Shown here piece after piece: positions 37,637 through 46,216 of a DNA stretch of 53,033 nt (positions are counted from its first letter, which is position 1; the number at the start of each line of letters is the position of its first letter). The notes beneath the pieces are model-generated. The model was not told the origin of the DNA and did not search any database. It worked only from the letters and a program-made list of their open reading frames with translations. Made by a program: the position numbers and the translations under genes. The stretch is from Hyphomicrobium sp. Its GTDB lineage: Bacteria; Pseudomonadota; Alphaproteobacteria; Rhizobiales; Hyphomicrobiaceae. The stretch is from NCBI RefSeq assembly GCF_020852195.1, contig NZ_JADZBI010000027.1, positions 1 through 53,033 of the forward strand. Direction: 5' to 3'.

Positions 37637-39559
37637 CTATGGTTCTTTGTCGCGACTCGGGCGGAAGCGCGAAAGAAGGCTGACCAGCACGAGCGCAAGC
37701 AAGCCCACAGGCACGCCGAAGATAGCGCCGGAGGCGCTGTCGATGCCGAACCAGTTGGCGAGGCCGTGGCGCGTCGCCGTGCCCCGCGCCAGCGTCTCGA
37801 GCGCCGCCGCGGCGGCGGCCCTCTCCTCCTCGCTCTCGGCCTCGCGTGCGTCCGTCTCCAGCGTCGCGAACTCCTCGATCGCGAAATCGGCCGCGTTCGA
37901 GATCGGCGCCCATGTCCTGTAGAACGCCGCGGGGAAAACCTGAATGCCGACGTCGTAGTAGAGCGTGACGCCGCCGCCGGCGAGGATGGCCGCGATGGCG
38001 CCGGCGGCGGTGGCGTGCCTCCAGGCGAGGCCGAGAGCGAGCACGGGGAACAATCCAGCCGCGCCGAGGGAGAGCGCGGAGACAACGATGGTGACGAGCT
38101 CGTCGGGCCTCAGTGTCGCGAAGCCCGCGGCGACGGCAGCCGTGGCGAGCGTGACCGCTGGCGCGCGCCATGACCGGCTCGCTGCCGGCTCGTCGACGAC
38201 AAGCGCGCGCAGGCTGCGGATGAGAGCCGTCGCCATGACGAGCGCGGCCGCAAGTATGGCAATGACGATCAGGGGCGCGATCCAACCCGGCGCGCCGGAG
38301 AGCGCGGGAAGCGCGAGCAGGAGGCCCAGCGGCTCGATCACCAGGGCGGCCTGGGTGAGCATCGCGGCCTCGTTGCCGGCGGCCGTAGCTGCAACGGGCA
38401 GCACCTGACCGACGTAGGCCTGCCACAACGCGTCTCCTGAGGCGTCGGCCGAGATCGTGCGCGCGGCCGCGACGATGGCGGCGCGAACCTGCTCGTCGAG
38501 AGCAAGCCAGCGCTGCTCCGCCGCGAGGGCGTGCCGGGCGAGATGGTCAGCGATGGCGGCGGGATCCGCGGCTCCTGCGCCCACGGCGTCCGCCGCCCGA
38601 GAAAGCATTGCGAGCGAGATGCCATGGACGTGCGCGAGGTCGGCCTTGAGCGGCGGCGCGAGCCATGATGGAAGGGCGGCAAGTGGCGTGTCGCCGGCTA
38701 GTGCGCCGTAAATCGCGAGCTTGACGTAGGCGGCGAGCGCCGGCACCGAGACCAGCACCAGCATGACGAAGAGCGCGGCCCAGGCGCCGGTCATCCGGCT
38801 GATGTGCGGATGCCGTCCGGCAGCCAGCGCCGACACGAGCGGCGGCAGCACGGCCGTGCCCAACGCCACCGAGATGACGAGCGCAAGAAAGTCGCGGCCG
38901 GAGAGCCGAAGGAACGGCGCGACGTGCACGGTGAAGGTGTCGAAATCGACGAGACCGTTCTCGAGAAGCGTTCCCTCGTGGCCCGAGATGGCTGTGAGCG
39001 CCTGGCCGAAGGCGATGTGCGGGAGGACGATCCCGTGGGCCTTGAAGGCCAGCAGGCCGAGCAGGAAGAAAAGGCTCGCGGCGAGAAGTCCGTAGGCTGC
39101 GACGGCCAGCCAGGCGAATGCGCGCTCGCCGAGCCACAGCGTGGCCGCGACGCTTGCTGCCAGCGTGACGAAGATCGCCACGAGATAGGGTACTCCGAGG
39201 CCGGCCTCCGCCAGAACGCCGACAAAGGTGAGCTCGGCCGCAAGCAGCGGCAGCACCACGAGCACAATGACGATCGCACCGATGATCGCGGTCGCCCGTC
39301 CGAATCTGTGGCGGAGCGCGTCCGTAATCGTCGCCGCGCCGGTGCGGGCCACATGCGGTGCGATCAGGAGGCCGGCCAGCACAACGCCCGCAAGCAGCCC
39401 AAGGCCGTAGGCGAGGTGGTCGAACCCCGCCACGAAGACGAGCCCCGGCAAAGACGCAAGCAGTGCGACGGGAACCGCCTGTCCGGCCGCCGCAAGGCCG
39501 GCCAGCGGCTCGGCGCTGATCCAGGACCGGCGCGCAGCGGAAGCAGTCGCCTCACTCAT
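37637..39559 (-). CDS. Sodium:solute symporter, acetate/VC_2705 type, large subunit
   Basis: 640 aa, with about 13 membrane helices. GLVFVAGFDHLAYGLGLLAG, then VARTGAATITDALRHRFG, is the conserved N-terminal core of SSS transporters; the C-terminal end GIDSASGAIFGVPVGLLALV is typical of the two-subunit family. A soluble insertion of about 130 residues lies between helices near residues 310-420. Substrate not known; relatives carry acetate or other carboxylates. The preceding small-subunit gene overlaps it by 8 bp. Confidence 0.85.
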   Translation of the reverse strand: MSEATASAARRSWISAEPLAGLAAAGQAVPVALLASLPGLVFVAGFDHLAYGLGLLAGVVLAGLLIAPHVARTGAATITDALRHRFGRATAIIGAIVIVLVVLPLLAAELTFVGVLAEAGLGVPYLVAIFVTLAASVAATLWLGERAFAWLAVAAYGLLAASLFFLLGLLAFKAHGIVLPHIAFGQALTAISGHEGTLLENGLVDFDTFTVHVAPFLRLSGRDFLALVISVALGTAVLPPLVSALAAGRHPHISRMTGAWAALFVMLVLVSVPALAAYVKLAIYGALAGDTPLAALPSWLAPPLKADLAHVHGISLAMLSRAADAVGAGAADPAAIADHLARHALAAEQRWLALDEQVRAAIVAAARTISADASGDALWQAYVGQVLPVAATAAGNEAAMLTQAALVIEPLGLLLALPALSGAPGWIAPLIVIAILAAALVMATALIRSLRALVVDEPAASRSWRAPAVTLATAAVAAGFATLRPDELVTIVVSALSLGAAGLFPVLALGLAWRHATAAGAIAAILAGGGVTLYYDVGIQVFPAAFYRTWAPISNAADFAIEEFATLETDAREAESEEERAAAAAALETLARGTATRHGLANWFGIDSASGAIFGVPVGLLALVLVSLLSRFRPSRDKEP

Positions 39560-39986
39560 GGCGCGCCCCCTCGGCGTCGATGCGGCCCTGCCGCGCTGCC
39601 CAGGCGAACGCCAGCACGACGAGGCCGATCAGGGCGCCCTGGGCCGCAAGATAGTAGCCGAACGGCAGGCCACCGATGCGGACGAGATTGAACGGGCCGA
39701 CGGCCAACGGCAGACCGATCGCAAGAAGCGCCGCGACGAGGAGGGCGACGGTCGTCAGCCGGGCCGTGCGCAACGCGTGCCGTCGCTCGGGTTGGCGGCC
39801 GATGGCGCGCCGCGCGAGGCCCGCGGCGACCAGGAGCACGCCCGTCGCGAGCAGGAAGCCGATGCCGCCATAGCCGAGCAGCGGCAGGAGGTCAACGCCC
39901 GACGCACCGGGCAGCAGGCCGCCGACGCCGGAGAGGATCGCGACCGCAGCGGCGATGAGCAGAAGCCCGAATCCGACCTCGATCAT
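39552..39986 (-). CDS. Sodium:solute symporter small subunit, DUF4212-like
   Basis: 144 aa with four hydrophobic segments. FNLVRIGGLPFGYYLAAQGA, then LIGLVVLAFAWAARQGRID, is close to the DUF4212 pattern of a small subunit that always accompanies a VC_2705-type symporter. It overlaps the large subunit by 8 bp. The extra N-terminal helices make it longer than the usual 85-90 residues. Confidence 0.75.
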   Translation of the reverse strand: MIEVGFGLLLIAAAVAILSGVGGLLPGASGVDLLPLLGYGGIGFLLATGVLLVAAGLARRAIGRQPERRHALRTARLTTVALLVAALLAIGLPLAVGPFNLVRIGGLPFGYYLAAQGALIGLVVLAFAWAARQGRIDAEGARHE

Positions 39987-40010
39987 TCCCTTCCCCCGTG
40001 GGTCCGTCGA

Positions 40011-40757
40011 CTATCCGCGCAGAAGCAGGCTCGCCGCAATCGCTATCGAGACGATGATGACGAGCGGGCGGATCAGCGGCGCGCCCCGCGCTATCGCAGC
40101 CCGTGCGCCCGCGCGTGCACCCACGATCTGCCCGACGGCCATCGCCAGCCCAATGGCATAATCGACGTGGCCGGCCGCTGCAAAGACGGCAAGCGCCACG
40201 ACATTCGAGGTCAGATTCAAGAGCTTGGTGCCGGCGACCCCCTTGACGAGATCGGAGCCGAAGAGGGCAACGAAGCCGATCAAATACATCGAGCCCGCGC
40301 CGGGACCTAGAAAACCGTCGTAGGCGCCGATCGGCGCCGCGACGGCCAGCGCGAACGACCGCGGCCCGAGGCGAACACTGCGGGCCGTGTCGCGGATATA
40401 CGGGGCGAGCGCGAAATAGGCAGCCACCAGAAGAAGCACTGCCGGCACCACCTGCCGAAGCCCTTGCGGGTCGACCGCCTGAACGGCCAAGCTTCCGAGA
40501 CCGGCGCCAAGCGCGGCAGCCACCACCGCCGGCACCAGGCTCGGCACGTCGATGTGTCCGGCGCGCCAGAAGGCAAAGCTCGACGCGGCGACGCCGAACG
40601 TACCTTGCAGCTTGTTGGTGGCGATGGCCTGAACGGGCGGCACGCCCGCCATCATCAGGGCCGGGAGGGTCAGCAGACCGCCTCCGCCGGCGATGGCATC
40701 GACGAATCCGGCGCAAACGGCCACCGCGACGAGCAGCCCAATGATCTCGAGCTCCAC
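40011..40757 (-). CDS. TauE/SafE family membrane exporter (TSUP)
   Basis: 248 aa with about 7-8 membrane helices. AGFVDAIAGGGGLLTLPALM near the start and a second glycine-rich GAYDGFLGPGAGSMY are the two repeats of TSUP transporters, which move sulfite, sulfonates or organic anions. It is on the same strand, 24 bp upstream of the symporter small-subunit gene, so all three may share a promoter. Confidence 0.9.
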   Translation of the reverse strand: MELEIIGLLVAVAVCAGFVDAIAGGGGLLTLPALMMAGVPPVQAIATNKLQGTFGVAASSFAFWRAGHIDVPSLVPAVVAAALGAGLGSLAVQAVDPQGLRQVVPAVLLLVAAYFALAPYIRDTARSVRLGPRSFALAVAAPIGAYDGFLGPGAGSMYLIGFVALFGSDLVKGVAGTKLLNLTSNVVALAVFAAAGHVDYAIGLAMAVGQIVGARAGARAAIARGAPLIRPLVIIVSIAIAASLLLRG

Positions 40758-40966
40758 ACGTGCCCCCTGCGGCGTACGGCATCGCCCAGGGCCGGCGCCT
40801 CGACGACACGCGCGAAAAAATTCGGGGCGGGACCAAGCGGTTCCACCCCGAACATCTTCTCCCTAGACTTGGGCCCTGATTTCTATGGTTCGCCGGTGTA
40901 GATCGGCCCCCTCACCCGGCGGGTGCGACAATGAGTGCACCGTCTCCGGCTGTCAAGAACCTGAGG

Positions 40967-42499
40967 TCAAGCAACGGGCTTTTCTGCCCGGGTAATCCTT
41001 TCGATGAGGCTGGCGCGGCGGTCGGCCTTCTTGGGCAGCGCTTCACCATTGGCCGGTGTCGGGGTGGTGGCGCCGTTCTGCTCCGCCGCCTTCGGCGTTT
41101 CCCGGGCGGTGGAGCCAGCGGCGCCGTCAAGCGCACGCAGGAACCCGCTCACGCGGGCTGAATCGCCACCCTCCCGGGGGGGCGCCGCGGCCGTACCGGT
41201 GCCGACTTTGGACGGTGCCGGAGGGCGTGACGGACGCGGAGCGCTGATGCGCTCGACCAGCGGCTGCTTGGGCTTGGCCGTCGCGTCGCGGCGGGCGCCT
41301 GATGTGGGTACGGTTCCGGCGCCCAGGCGGCGCATCTCGTCCATGAAGTGAGCCGCCTGACGGGCGAGCTTCTCGTTGGCGGCGGCGATCTCGGCGCGCA
41401 GCCGCTGGATGGTATTGGTCTGCTCGTCGGCCTGGGCCTGAAGCGCGCTCAGGCGCGCGCGCATGGCGACCTTGCTCTCCTTCAGCGCGCGGTCGTCCGC
41501 ATCCTCTGCCTCGTAGGTGGCGAGCGCCGCCTTGAGGCGCGCCACCTCCGCGGCCCGATCCTCGTTGACCGTCTTCAAGGCGCGGATCTCCGCCTCGAGG
41601 GCGGCCTGGCCTGCGTGGCCCGCCTCCGCCATGCTGCGCACGGAGCGCAGGGCGTTCTCGGCGTCGAGCAGGTCCTTGCGCAGGCGGTTGATCTCGGCCG
41701 TGAGGTCGATGCCGGGCGCGGCCGTGGCCGACGGCTTTTCCTCCGCACGTGTCGCGGACGACGGCGCGGTGTCGGCGCCGGCGATCTGGTCCGGGCGCGC
41801 GCCCGCGTTGGACAGAACGCCTTGCAGGCGCGTAATGACGGCCGACTGGTCGCGCGTCTTGGCGCGCAGCGCCTCGATCTCGGCCCGCAGCGCCACCTCG
41901 CCGTCGAAGCGGGGGTCGGCCAGCGTCTCGCGGTTGCGGGCGGCCCGCGCCGCCAGCGTGGCGTTGAGCCGGTGAATCTCGTCGCGCTGCTGGGCGTTGA
42001 TCTGCGTCGCCTCTTCCAGGGCCTGCATCTGCCGCTGCGAGGACTGTGTGAGGTCGGTGATCTCGCGGTCCCGGTGCACGAGCAGCTTCTTGGTCTCGCC
42101 CAGGCGGAACTCCACCTTCGGCATGCGCTCGGCGATGGTCTGCTCGAGCACGCGGCGGGCGTTCTCATGCTCCTCAAGCAAGGCCCTCTGGCGCTCCACC
42201 TCGCCCTCCAGCTCGCTGATGGCGGCATCGCGGCGGTTGAGCTCCACACGCTGGCGGGCGACGGAGTTGCCAGCCTTCTCGACCTTCTGTTCCAGCTTAT
42301 GGATGGTCAGCGCGTAGGTTGCGCGCAGCCGGTCCTTGTCGGCGGCAATCTCGGCGGAGGAGAGCGGCATGGTTGCGCGCAGCTCGTCGGTGGCAATGCG
42401 CGCGGAGCGGCGGCCATAGAACGGCGCCAGCAGGAAGCCGATCAGGCCTGCCGTGAAAAACCCGAGCGCGACCAGCATGGCCGACTGGATGGTGATCAC
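40967..42499 (-). CDS. Membrane-anchored coiled-coil protein
   Basis: 510 aa from the GTG at 42499 (then ITIQSAMLVALGFFTAGLIG), giving a membrane helix at residues 5-25. A longer ATG-started frame adds 29 residues of intergenic character. Residues about 45-370 are a long heptad coiled coil (KLEQKVEKAGNSVARQRVEL and ISELEGEVERQRALLEEHEN), followed by a proline-rich tail. I recall similar proteins in Bradyrhizobium and relatives; none has a known role. Confidence 0.78.
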   Translation of the reverse strand: MITIQSAMLVALGFFTAGLIGFLLAPFYGRRSARIATDELRATMPLSSAEIAADKDRLRATYALTIHKLEQKVEKAGNSVARQRVELNRRDAAISELEGEVERQRALLEEHENARRVLEQTIAERMPKVEFRLGETKKLLVHRDREITDLTQSSQRQMQALEEATQINAQQRDEIHRLNATLAARAARNRETLADPRFDGEVALRAEIEALRAKTRDQSAVITRLQGVLSNAGARPDQIAGADTAPSSATRAEEKPSATAAPGIDLTAEINRLRKDLLDAENALRSVRSMAEAGHAGQAALEAEIRALKTVNEDRAAEVARLKAALATYEAEDADDRALKESKVAMRARLSALQAQADEQTNTIQRLRAEIAAANEKLARQAAHFMDEMRRLGAGTVPTSGARRDATAKPKQPLVERISAPRPSRPPAPSKVGTGTAAAPPREGGDSARVSGFLRALDGAAGSTARETPKAAEQNGATTPTPANGEALPKKADRRASLIERITRAEKPVA

Positions 42500-42656
42500 C
42501 GGCGCATCCCCGGGGTCACTCCTCTCATTTCCGCCGCCGCGGGCCTTCGGCTTCGCTCCGGAACGTGAGCGGGAGCCTACTCGCACCGACGAGGCGACTT
42601 AATCTGCCCCTGGCGTCAGGCGCAAGTGTGTCGCTCGGGACGGATTCGCCGTCTGT

Positions 42657-43661
42657 TTATAACGGATTCCAAGTCGGTGCGCGGGTATACTTCAGGTAGC
42701 CGATGTTCGCGCCCAGGCGCAAACCTACCCCCGAGCGGATGACCGCGAGCGTGACATGGCCGTAGGTCTGGAACTGGACGCTGAGGCCGCCGACCAGATA
42801 GGCCGCGCCCTGCACTCCGCCAAATCTGTTATAGATCTCCGAAGGATCGTGGAGGTTGTAGACGAGCACCATGGCCTTCGATCCTTCGGCGCCGGCGTCG
42901 TAGCCGACCGACGGGCCTTGCCAGAAGACTTTGTGATCGCCGGCATCCTTCGTGTACAGCATGCCTTCGCCGTAGCGCAGGCCGAGCAGGAACGCGCCGC
43001 CAGCGTCCTCGCCCAGGATGTAGCCGTTCGGACGGCCCTGGCTCTGGAAAGCATATTCCACCGCCTTGCCAAGGCCCTGGCTCACGGCGCCGAAAAAGCC
43101 GTGGCCCGCGGCGACGATCTCGTTCTGATTGTAAGTGCGGCGGTCATCGGATGGCGGGGGGCCTTCACGATAGGCTTCCTGGCCCGGGGGCGCATAGGGC
43201 TCGCCATAGCCTCCCCCGTTGTCGACCGGCTGACCCGGATCACTGTAGCTGTCGTTGCGCCCGCCCCGAGGTGAATAGGCGTCGGAGCCCGCAGCGTAGC
43301 CGTCGCGGCCCGGAGAGTAGGCGTCGTCGGCGCCATAGCCGCCGCCACGGCTCGGCGAATAGGCGTCGTTGCCGCCGCCGTATCCTCCTCCGCCGCCCTG
43401 GGAGTAGGCATCACCGCCGTTACCGGAATAGGCGCTGCGTGGCGCGTAGGCCTCGCCGCCGCCGCGATAGCCGCTGCCGGACGAATAGCCGTCGTTGGCC
43501 GGCGGGTAGCCCTCATTGCGCGGGGCATAGGACGAGCCGCCGCTGCGGTAGCTGTCAGGGCTCCATGGCTCGCTGTTCTGGGCGATCACCGAACCGGTGA
43601 AAAGAAGCAGTGCCGCTCCGGCGAGCGCGAAGCGATGGCGCGGGCGAAGACTCATGGTCAT
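42657..43661 (-). CDS. EipA/DUF1134 envelope protein with tyrosine/glycine-rich repeat region
   Basis: 334 aa. Signal peptide at about residues 10-27. Residues about 30-165 are a low-complexity stretch of YSP, GGYG and AYSPGR-like units. Residues about 170-334 are DUF1134: AGHGFFGAVSQGLGKAVEYA, GYILGEDAGGAFLLGLRYGE and VLVYNLHDPSEIYNRFGGVQ. In Brucella the DUF1134 protein EipA is periplasmic and needed for envelope stress resistance. The repeat region makes this protein much longer than EipA. Confidence 0.85.
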   Translation of the reverse strand: MTMSLRPRHRFALAGAALLLFTGSVIAQNSEPWSPDSYRSGGSSYAPRNEGYPPANDGYSSGSGYRGGGEAYAPRSAYSGNGGDAYSQGGGGGYGGGNDAYSPSRGGGYGADDAYSPGRDGYAAGSDAYSPRGGRNDSYSDPGQPVDNGGGYGEPYAPPGQEAYREGPPPSDDRRTYNQNEIVAAGHGFFGAVSQGLGKAVEYAFQSQGRPNGYILGEDAGGAFLLGLRYGEGMLYTKDAGDHKVFWQGPSVGYDAGAEGSKAMVLVYNLHDPSEIYNRFGGVQGAAYLVGGLSVQFQTYGHVTLAVIRSGVGLRLGANIGYLKYTRAPTWNPL

Positions 43662-44184
43662 GGGTATGCGAAATCCTTGGGTGCCGCGGACAAGCGCGAC
43701 GTCGCGATGGCCGCGCAGAAATGAACCGAACCCGCGATGATCCTTGCTTCAAAGTATTACCAAAGTGTGGCTGGGCCGTGGCTCAAAGCGCGGCGGATGT
43801 TGGCGAAACTGCGCAAGCTCTCAATTCGATTCGCGAATCTCCGATTCGTTTTTTGCTCAGCGATTGATCGCGCCGCGCACTCCGCGCGCCCATGCCCTGC
43901 GCACAATGATTCGTTTTCGGTCTTGCGCACCGCACGCGCGTGACCACGGAGACTCATTGGCTCCCAAAAAACCCGGCTTATCCCGTGTCTCGCGCACCCA
44001 GCCTTTGCAGATCGGGAGGGCGCGTGTATCAGAGCAGACAGGGTGTTCGTGACACATGCGTGGCACACGCGGACCGTTCGAGGGGGATCGGCGCGTGGCT
44101 TCATCCGGCAGCCCGGGTCTCGAGCCCGTGGGCCGCGGGAGACGGTCACCCTGTTCGGCGCATCGTTCGCGAGGGGGCAATTCC
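43662..44184. other. Intergenic region upstream of chpT, no gene seen
   Basis: 523 bp. Open frames are short and do not look like proteins. It holds a perfect 12-bp palindrome GATTCGCGAATC (43828-43839) and four GANTC (CcrM) sites (43828, 43835, 43843, 43951). It must contain promoters for both divergent genes. GAGGGGG precedes the chpT start. Confidence 0.5.
43828..43847. promoter_or_regulatory. Cluster of three GANTC sites
   Basis: GATTC, GAATC and GATTC lie within 20 bp, the first two forming the palindrome GATTCGCGAATC. GANTC is the target of the cell-cycle methyltransferase CcrM in alphaproteobacteria. It is about 340 bp upstream of chpT and 170 bp upstream of the EipA gene. That the sites matter for regulation is inference. 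Confidence 0.4.
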
Positions 44185-44832
44185 ATGACTGAGACGACGC
44201 AGCGCGTGCATCCCACGGATCTCGAACTCGCCGCGCTGATCTCAAGCAAGATCTGCCATGACGTCATCGGCCCGGTGGGCGCCATCTACAACGGCCTCGA
44301 GATCCTCAACGAGGACGACGACGCGGAAGCCCAGTCGTATGCGCTGTCCGTGATCCGCAACGTCACGGAGCAGGCGTCGGCACGGCTGCAGTTCGCGCGC
44401 TTCGCGTTCGGAGCCGCCGGCTCGCAAGGCGCACTCATCGACCTCGGCACGGCCGAGCAGATCTCGCGCGGCTTCATCGGCCAGGGCAAGCACAAGCTCA
44501 TCTGGCAGGGCCTCAGCGGGTATATGACCAAGGACAAGGTCAAGCTCCTGCTCAACCTGGTCGCGATGGCCGTCTCTGCACTCCCGCGCGGGGGCGACAT
44601 CGAGGTCGTGATGCAGGGCACGACGGAGGCACCGAGCTTTGTCCTGCGCTGCCGGGGAACCGGCGCTCGGGCGCCGCAGCACCTCGGCGAGTTCATCTCC
44701 GGGGAAGGCATACCACCGCTCGACGCACTCACCATCCAGGCCTACTACACGTGGCGCCTGGCGCAGGCCGCGGGGATGACGCTGTCCATCGTCAAGGACG
44801 GCCAGGACGTGCTGCTCTCGGCCTTCGAATAA
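44185..44832 (+). CDS. chpT: Histidine phosphotransferase ChpT
   Basis: 215 aa from the ATG at 44185. His25 in SKICHDVIGPVGAIYNGLEI is the phospho-accepting residue, followed by a degenerate ATPase-like domain (NLVAMAVSALPRGGDIEVVM). ChpT passes phosphate from CckA to CtrA and CpdR, the core alphaproteobacterial cell-cycle relay. GAGGGGG is upstream at a workable distance. Confidence 0.92.
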   Translation: MTETTQRVHPTDLELAALISSKICHDVIGPVGAIYNGLEILNEDDDAEAQSYALSVIRNVTEQASARLQFARFAFGAAGSQGALIDLGTAEQISRGFIGQGKHKLIWQGLSGYMTKDKVKLLLNLVAMAVSALPRGGDIEVVMQGTTEAPSFVLRCRGTGARAPQHLGEFISGEGIPPLDALTIQAYYTWRLAQAAGMTLSIVKDGQDVLLSAFE

Positions 44833-44971
44833 CGCGCTCCACCGACGGTCCTTTATACTTTCGCTTGCGCGGCGAAATTCGCGAGCGGCGGTTTCATCCC
44901 GATCGCATCCGGGTTTAAGGCCGCTGGGGCGCTCGTTCTGAGCCACCCCTCAACCTCTCGTTAATTCCTTT

Positions 44972-45028
44972 ATATCACAAAGGACATATCACTGAGGACT
45001 TACCGGCCGATACACCAGTTGTGTATCG
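44972..45028. promoter_or_regulatory. Direct repeat and palindrome upstream of the response regulator
   Basis: ATATCAC occurs at 44972-44978 and 44986-44992, 14 bp apart, and a perfect inverted repeat CGATACAC-CAGTT-GTGTATCG occupies 45008-45028. The region is AT-rich and ends 67 bp before the regulator start. It could be a promoter/operator. No known regulator motif was matched. Confidence 0.4.
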
Positions 45029-45095
45029 ACCGCTGGCGTCGCGACGTGCTGTTGCCCATGGTCGCATCAATCGACAGGTTGGAGTTTCGTAGCCA

Positions 45096-45467
45096 ATGAA
45101 GCGATGCCTGATCGCAGATCAGTCCGAGATCATCCGCAAGGTCGCGCGCCATTATCTCGAGCAACTGTCGTACGATGTGGTCGAAGCGGATTGCGCCGAC
45201 GAGGCGCTTGAGTTCTGCCGTAACAACAACATCGACGTCATCCTTCTCGACTGGCGCCTGCCGGGGAAGACCCCGGTGGAGTTCATGACCGCGCTGCGCT
45301 TCTCGGGCGAGAACACGCGCCGGCCGCTCGTCATCTACGCCACGTCGGAGAACGATCCGGCCGACATCTCGCGCGCGTTTTCCGCCGGCGCGGACACCTA
45401 CATGCTGAAGCCGTTCGATCAGGCCGCATTCATGGGCACGCTCAGCAGCGCGGGGCTCGCGGCCTGA
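45096..45467 (+). CDS. Single-domain response regulator with altered acidic pocket
   Basis: 123 aa, a receiver domain only. Phospho-acceptor Asp52 in ILLDWRLP, Thr83 in IYATSEND and Lys105 in MLKPFD are present. The acidic pair that binds magnesium reads Asp8-Gln9 (IADQSE) instead of two acids. The overall pattern is that of the regulator often found next to chpT in Rhizobiales; it is not convincingly CpdR, so no symbol is given. It starts 263 bp after chpT. Confidence 0.88.
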   Translation: MKRCLIADQSEIIRKVARHYLEQLSYDVVEADCADEALEFCRNNNIDVILLDWRLPGKTPVEFMTALRFSGENTRRPLVIYATSENDPADISRAFSAGADTYMLKPFDQAAFMGTLSSAGLAA

Positions 45468-45589
45468 CCTGGAGGGTGTTCGCTCGCGGGCTCCCCGACA
45501 AGGTCTGGGACAAGGTCCCGCCCCGTCTGGTCTCCGCCTCCCGCACTTGGTAAGCGTCGCTATCCTCATATCGATGATAGGGACCTCAC

Positions 45590-46216
45590 GTGCTGCGCGT
45601 CGAACACCTCCGGATCGGATCGCTGCCGCCGCTCTCCTTCGCGGTATCGAGCGGCGAATGCCTGGCCATCGAAGGCCCGTCGGGGTCCGGCAAGACACGG
45701 ATTCTGCGCGCGATCGCCGATCTCGACCCCGTCGAGGGGCAGCTCTTCCTGGACGGCGCGGAGCGTCGCGAGATGCCGCCTCAGGCGTGGCGGCGTGCCG
45801 TCCGCTATGCGGCGGCGGAGCCCGGGTGGTGGACCGACACACCGCGCGGCACCCTTCCCGCCACGCCGGCATCGCGCCCGCGCATCGACCGTCTCGTCTC
45901 GGCCCTCGGACTGGTGGAGGATGTGCTCGATCGTCCGGTGACCCTGCTCTCCACGGGCGAGCGGCAGCGGATCGCGCTGGTGCGGGCGCTGGCCGACGAG
46001 CCCAAAGTGCTGCTGCTCGACGAGCCGACGGGCGCGCTCGATGTCGGGGCAACGGCGCTCGTTGAGGAGCTGATCCGATTCCAGCTCCTCGCCGGGCGCA
46101 GCGTGCTCATCGCCAGCCATGATGCGGGGCTGATCGCGCGCCTCGCCCATGCGCGCCTCCAGCTCGCGCCGCCGCAGGACAGGGCGCCGAAAGCAGCCCG
46201 GATGTCGCCGCCATGA
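45590..46216 (+). CDS. fetA: ABC transporter ATP-binding protein, FetA-like
   Basis: 208 aa from a GTG. Walker A GPSGSGKT (residues 29-36), signature LSTGERQR, and Walker B VLLLDEPTGALD. The overlap by 4 bp with a FetB-type permease gene supports the FetAB iron exporter, which in E. coli protects against iron-linked oxidative stress. Substrate is inferred from the family. Confidence 0.85.
   Translation: MLRVEHLRIGSLPPLSFAVSSGECLAIEGPSGSGKTRILRAIADLDPVEGQLFLDGAERREMPPQAWRRAVRYAAAEPGWWTDTPRGTLPATPASRPRIDRLVSALGLVEDVLDRPVTLLSTGERQRIALVRALADEPKVLLLDEPTGALDVGATALVEELIRFQLLAGRSVLIASHDAGLIARLAHARLQLAPPQDRAPKAARMSPP

Noticed and set aside
36585-38426. 613-codon minus-strand open frame
   Set aside because: Runs antisense to the alpha/beta hydrolase and out of frame through the symporter; both real genes have clear motifs.
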